Source: Actinomycetes bacterium (GTDB lineage Bacteria; Actinomycetota; Actinomycetes; Mycobacteriales; Micromonosporaceae). Taken from it: 7,438 bases of DNA. Both the position numbers and the translations under genes were made by a program. Below the pieces are notes generated by a model, which did not search any database, was not told the origin of the DNA, and saw only the letters and a list, made by a program, of their open reading frames with translations. Each line of letters begins with the position of its first letter. Position 1 is the first letter of the stretch. The DNA lies in NCBI GenBank assembly GCA_023437285.1, contig JAEZGP010000356.1:1-7438 (forward strand), in the 5' to 3' direction. Shown here piece by piece: positions 6,588 through 7,438 of this stretch.

Positions 6588-7438
6588 GTGGGCGAGCGCA
6601 CCTGGCCTGACCTGCTGTCGTCGCTGCTGCGAGGCGAGGAACTGTCGACCGACGACACCGCCTGGGCGATGGGCGAGATCATGGCGGGCGACGCCACCCC
6701 CGTGCAGACGGCCGGGTTCGTCACGGCGCTGCGCGCCAAGGGGGAGACGCCCGCGGAGCTGGCCGGTCTCGTGCGGTCCATGCTCGGCGCGGCGGTGCCG
6801 GTCGACCTCGCGCCGCTGCTCGGCGAGGCCACCGCCCGCGACGCCGTCGACATCGTGGGTACCGGCGGCGACCGGGCCCACACCGTGAACATCTCCACGA
6901 TGGCGGCCCTCGTCGCGGCCGGCGCCGGGGTGCGGGTCGTCAAGCACGGCAACCGCGCCGCGTCGTCGGCCTGCGGTACGGCCGACGTGCTGGAGCAGCT
7001 GGGCCTGCCGCTGGAGCTGGGTCCCGACGAGGTGGCCCGGTGCGTCGCCGAGGCCGGCATCGGATTCTGCTTCGCCCCCCGCTTCCACCCGGGCATGCGC
7101 CACGCCGCCGTCGCGCGCCGCGAGCTGGGCATCCCCACCGCGTTCAACTTCCTCGGGCCGCTGACCAACCCGGCCCGCCCGCGCGCCGGGGCGGTGGGCT
7201 GCGCCGACGCGCGGATGGCCCCGGTCATGGCCGGGGTGTTCGCCGGCCGGGGCGACTCGGTGCTCGTGCTGCGCGGCGAGGACGGCCTCGACGAGATGAC
7301 CACCACGACGGCCACCCGCGTGTGGGTCGTCCACGACGGTACGGTCCGCGAGACCCTCGTCGACGCGGCCGACCTGGGCCTGTCCCGCGCCGAGCCGGCG
7401 GACCTGCGCGGCGGCGACGCCGCGTTCAACGCCGCCGC
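6588..7438 (+). CDS. trpD: Anthranilate phosphoribosyltransferase, C-terminus cut by window edge
   Basis: TrpD transfers the phosphoribosyl group from PRPP to anthranilate, the second committed step of tryptophan synthesis, in the cytoplasm. From the GTG at 6588, 283 codons are visible of a usual 340-350, with no stop before the window ends. Glycosyltransferase family 3 signatures are clear: helical N-terminal domain 1-70, PRPP-binding VGTGGD (90-95), NIST (101-104), KHGNRAASS (119-127) with CGTADVLE after it, the HPGMRH segment (167-172), [11 protein letters not shown] (187-197) and the Mg-binding acidic pair in GLDEMTT (233-239). All key residues appear intact. The other trp genes are not adjacent in view, so this is a separated trpD, as is common in actinobacteria. 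The related thymidine phosphorylase family is excluded by the anthranilate-site segments and overall order. Confidence 0.97.
   Translation, partial: MGERTWPDLLSSLLRGEELSTDDTAWAMGEIMAGDATPVQTAGFVTALRAKGETPAELAGLVRSMLGAAVPVDLAPLLGEATARDAVDIVGTGGDRAHTVNISTMAALVAAGAGVRVVKHGNRAASSACGTADVLEQLGLPLELGPDEVARCVAEAGIGFCFAPRFHPGMRHAAVARRELGIPTAFNFLGPLTNPARPRAGAVGCADARMAPVMAGVFAGRGDSVLVLRGEDGLDEMTTTTATRVWVVHDGTVRETLVDAADLGLSRAEPADLRGGDAAFNAA

Noticed and set aside
5666..7429. Minus-strand open frame of 587 codons antisense to ctaG, the receiver gene and trpD
   Set aside because: Ser/Arg/Pro-rich with no motif, while the plus strand has three well-supported genes with ribosome binding sites and coupled starts. 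Length alone is not evidence at this GC content.
1..7438. tRNA, rRNA, CRISPR array, insertion sequence or attachment site
   Set aside because: No tandem direct repeats, transposase-like protein, terminal inverted repeats or tRNA-like cloverleaf was found; gene content is continuous conserved chromosomal material.

Overview
This window reads as chromosome from a high-GC Gram-positive actinobacterium. Three things point there: the strongly GC-biased third codon positions, the gene order ctaE-qcrC-qcrA-qcrB, and protein architectures found in actinobacteria (a three-helix Rieske protein, a diheme QcrC with a C-terminal membrane anchor, and a short five-helix oxidase subunit III). A Micromonosporaceae-like organism is my best guess, but that is a guess from style and gene order.

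Layout. The left part (about 1-5025) is on the minus strand. Read in its own direction it runs ctaE (5025-4420), qcrC (4340-3453), qcrA (3456-2374), qcrB (2377-776), a perfect 14-bp stem-loop terminator (756-724), and then the first 208 codons of a class I SAM-dependent methyltransferase that leaves the window at base 1. The right part is on the plus strand: a CtaG-family cytochrome oxidase assembly protein (5136-6146), a small degenerate response-regulator receiver protein (6143-6553) and the first 283 codons of trpD (6588 to the window end). The roughly 110-bp gap 5026-5135 is a divergent promoter region. A candidate -10 element sits 6 nt upstream of the likely ctaE GTG start, which suggests a leaderless mRNA.

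How the genes work together. QcrB, QcrA and QcrC form the menaquinol:cytochrome c reductase (complex III). In actinobacteria the membrane-bound diheme QcrC replaces soluble cytochrome c and passes electrons directly to the aa3 oxidase, of which CtaE is subunit III, in a III-IV supercomplex. The catalytic oxidase subunits CtaC and CtaD are not in this window. The divergent CtaG homologue is probably an oxidase (copper-site) assembly factor, so both transcription units serve the same respiratory branch. qcrC/qcrA, qcrA/qcrB and ctaG/receiver each share a 4-bp ATGA overlap, implying translational coupling. TrpD belongs to tryptophan biosynthesis and looks like a neighbour rather than a functional partner.

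Most of the window is conserved housekeeping DNA, and I see no phage, transposon, CRISPR or RNA gene. The least explained element is the receiver-like protein coupled to CtaG. It keeps the acidic pair and the phospho-acceptor aspartate position but lacks the usual Thr/Ser and Lys switch residues, and it has no output domain.
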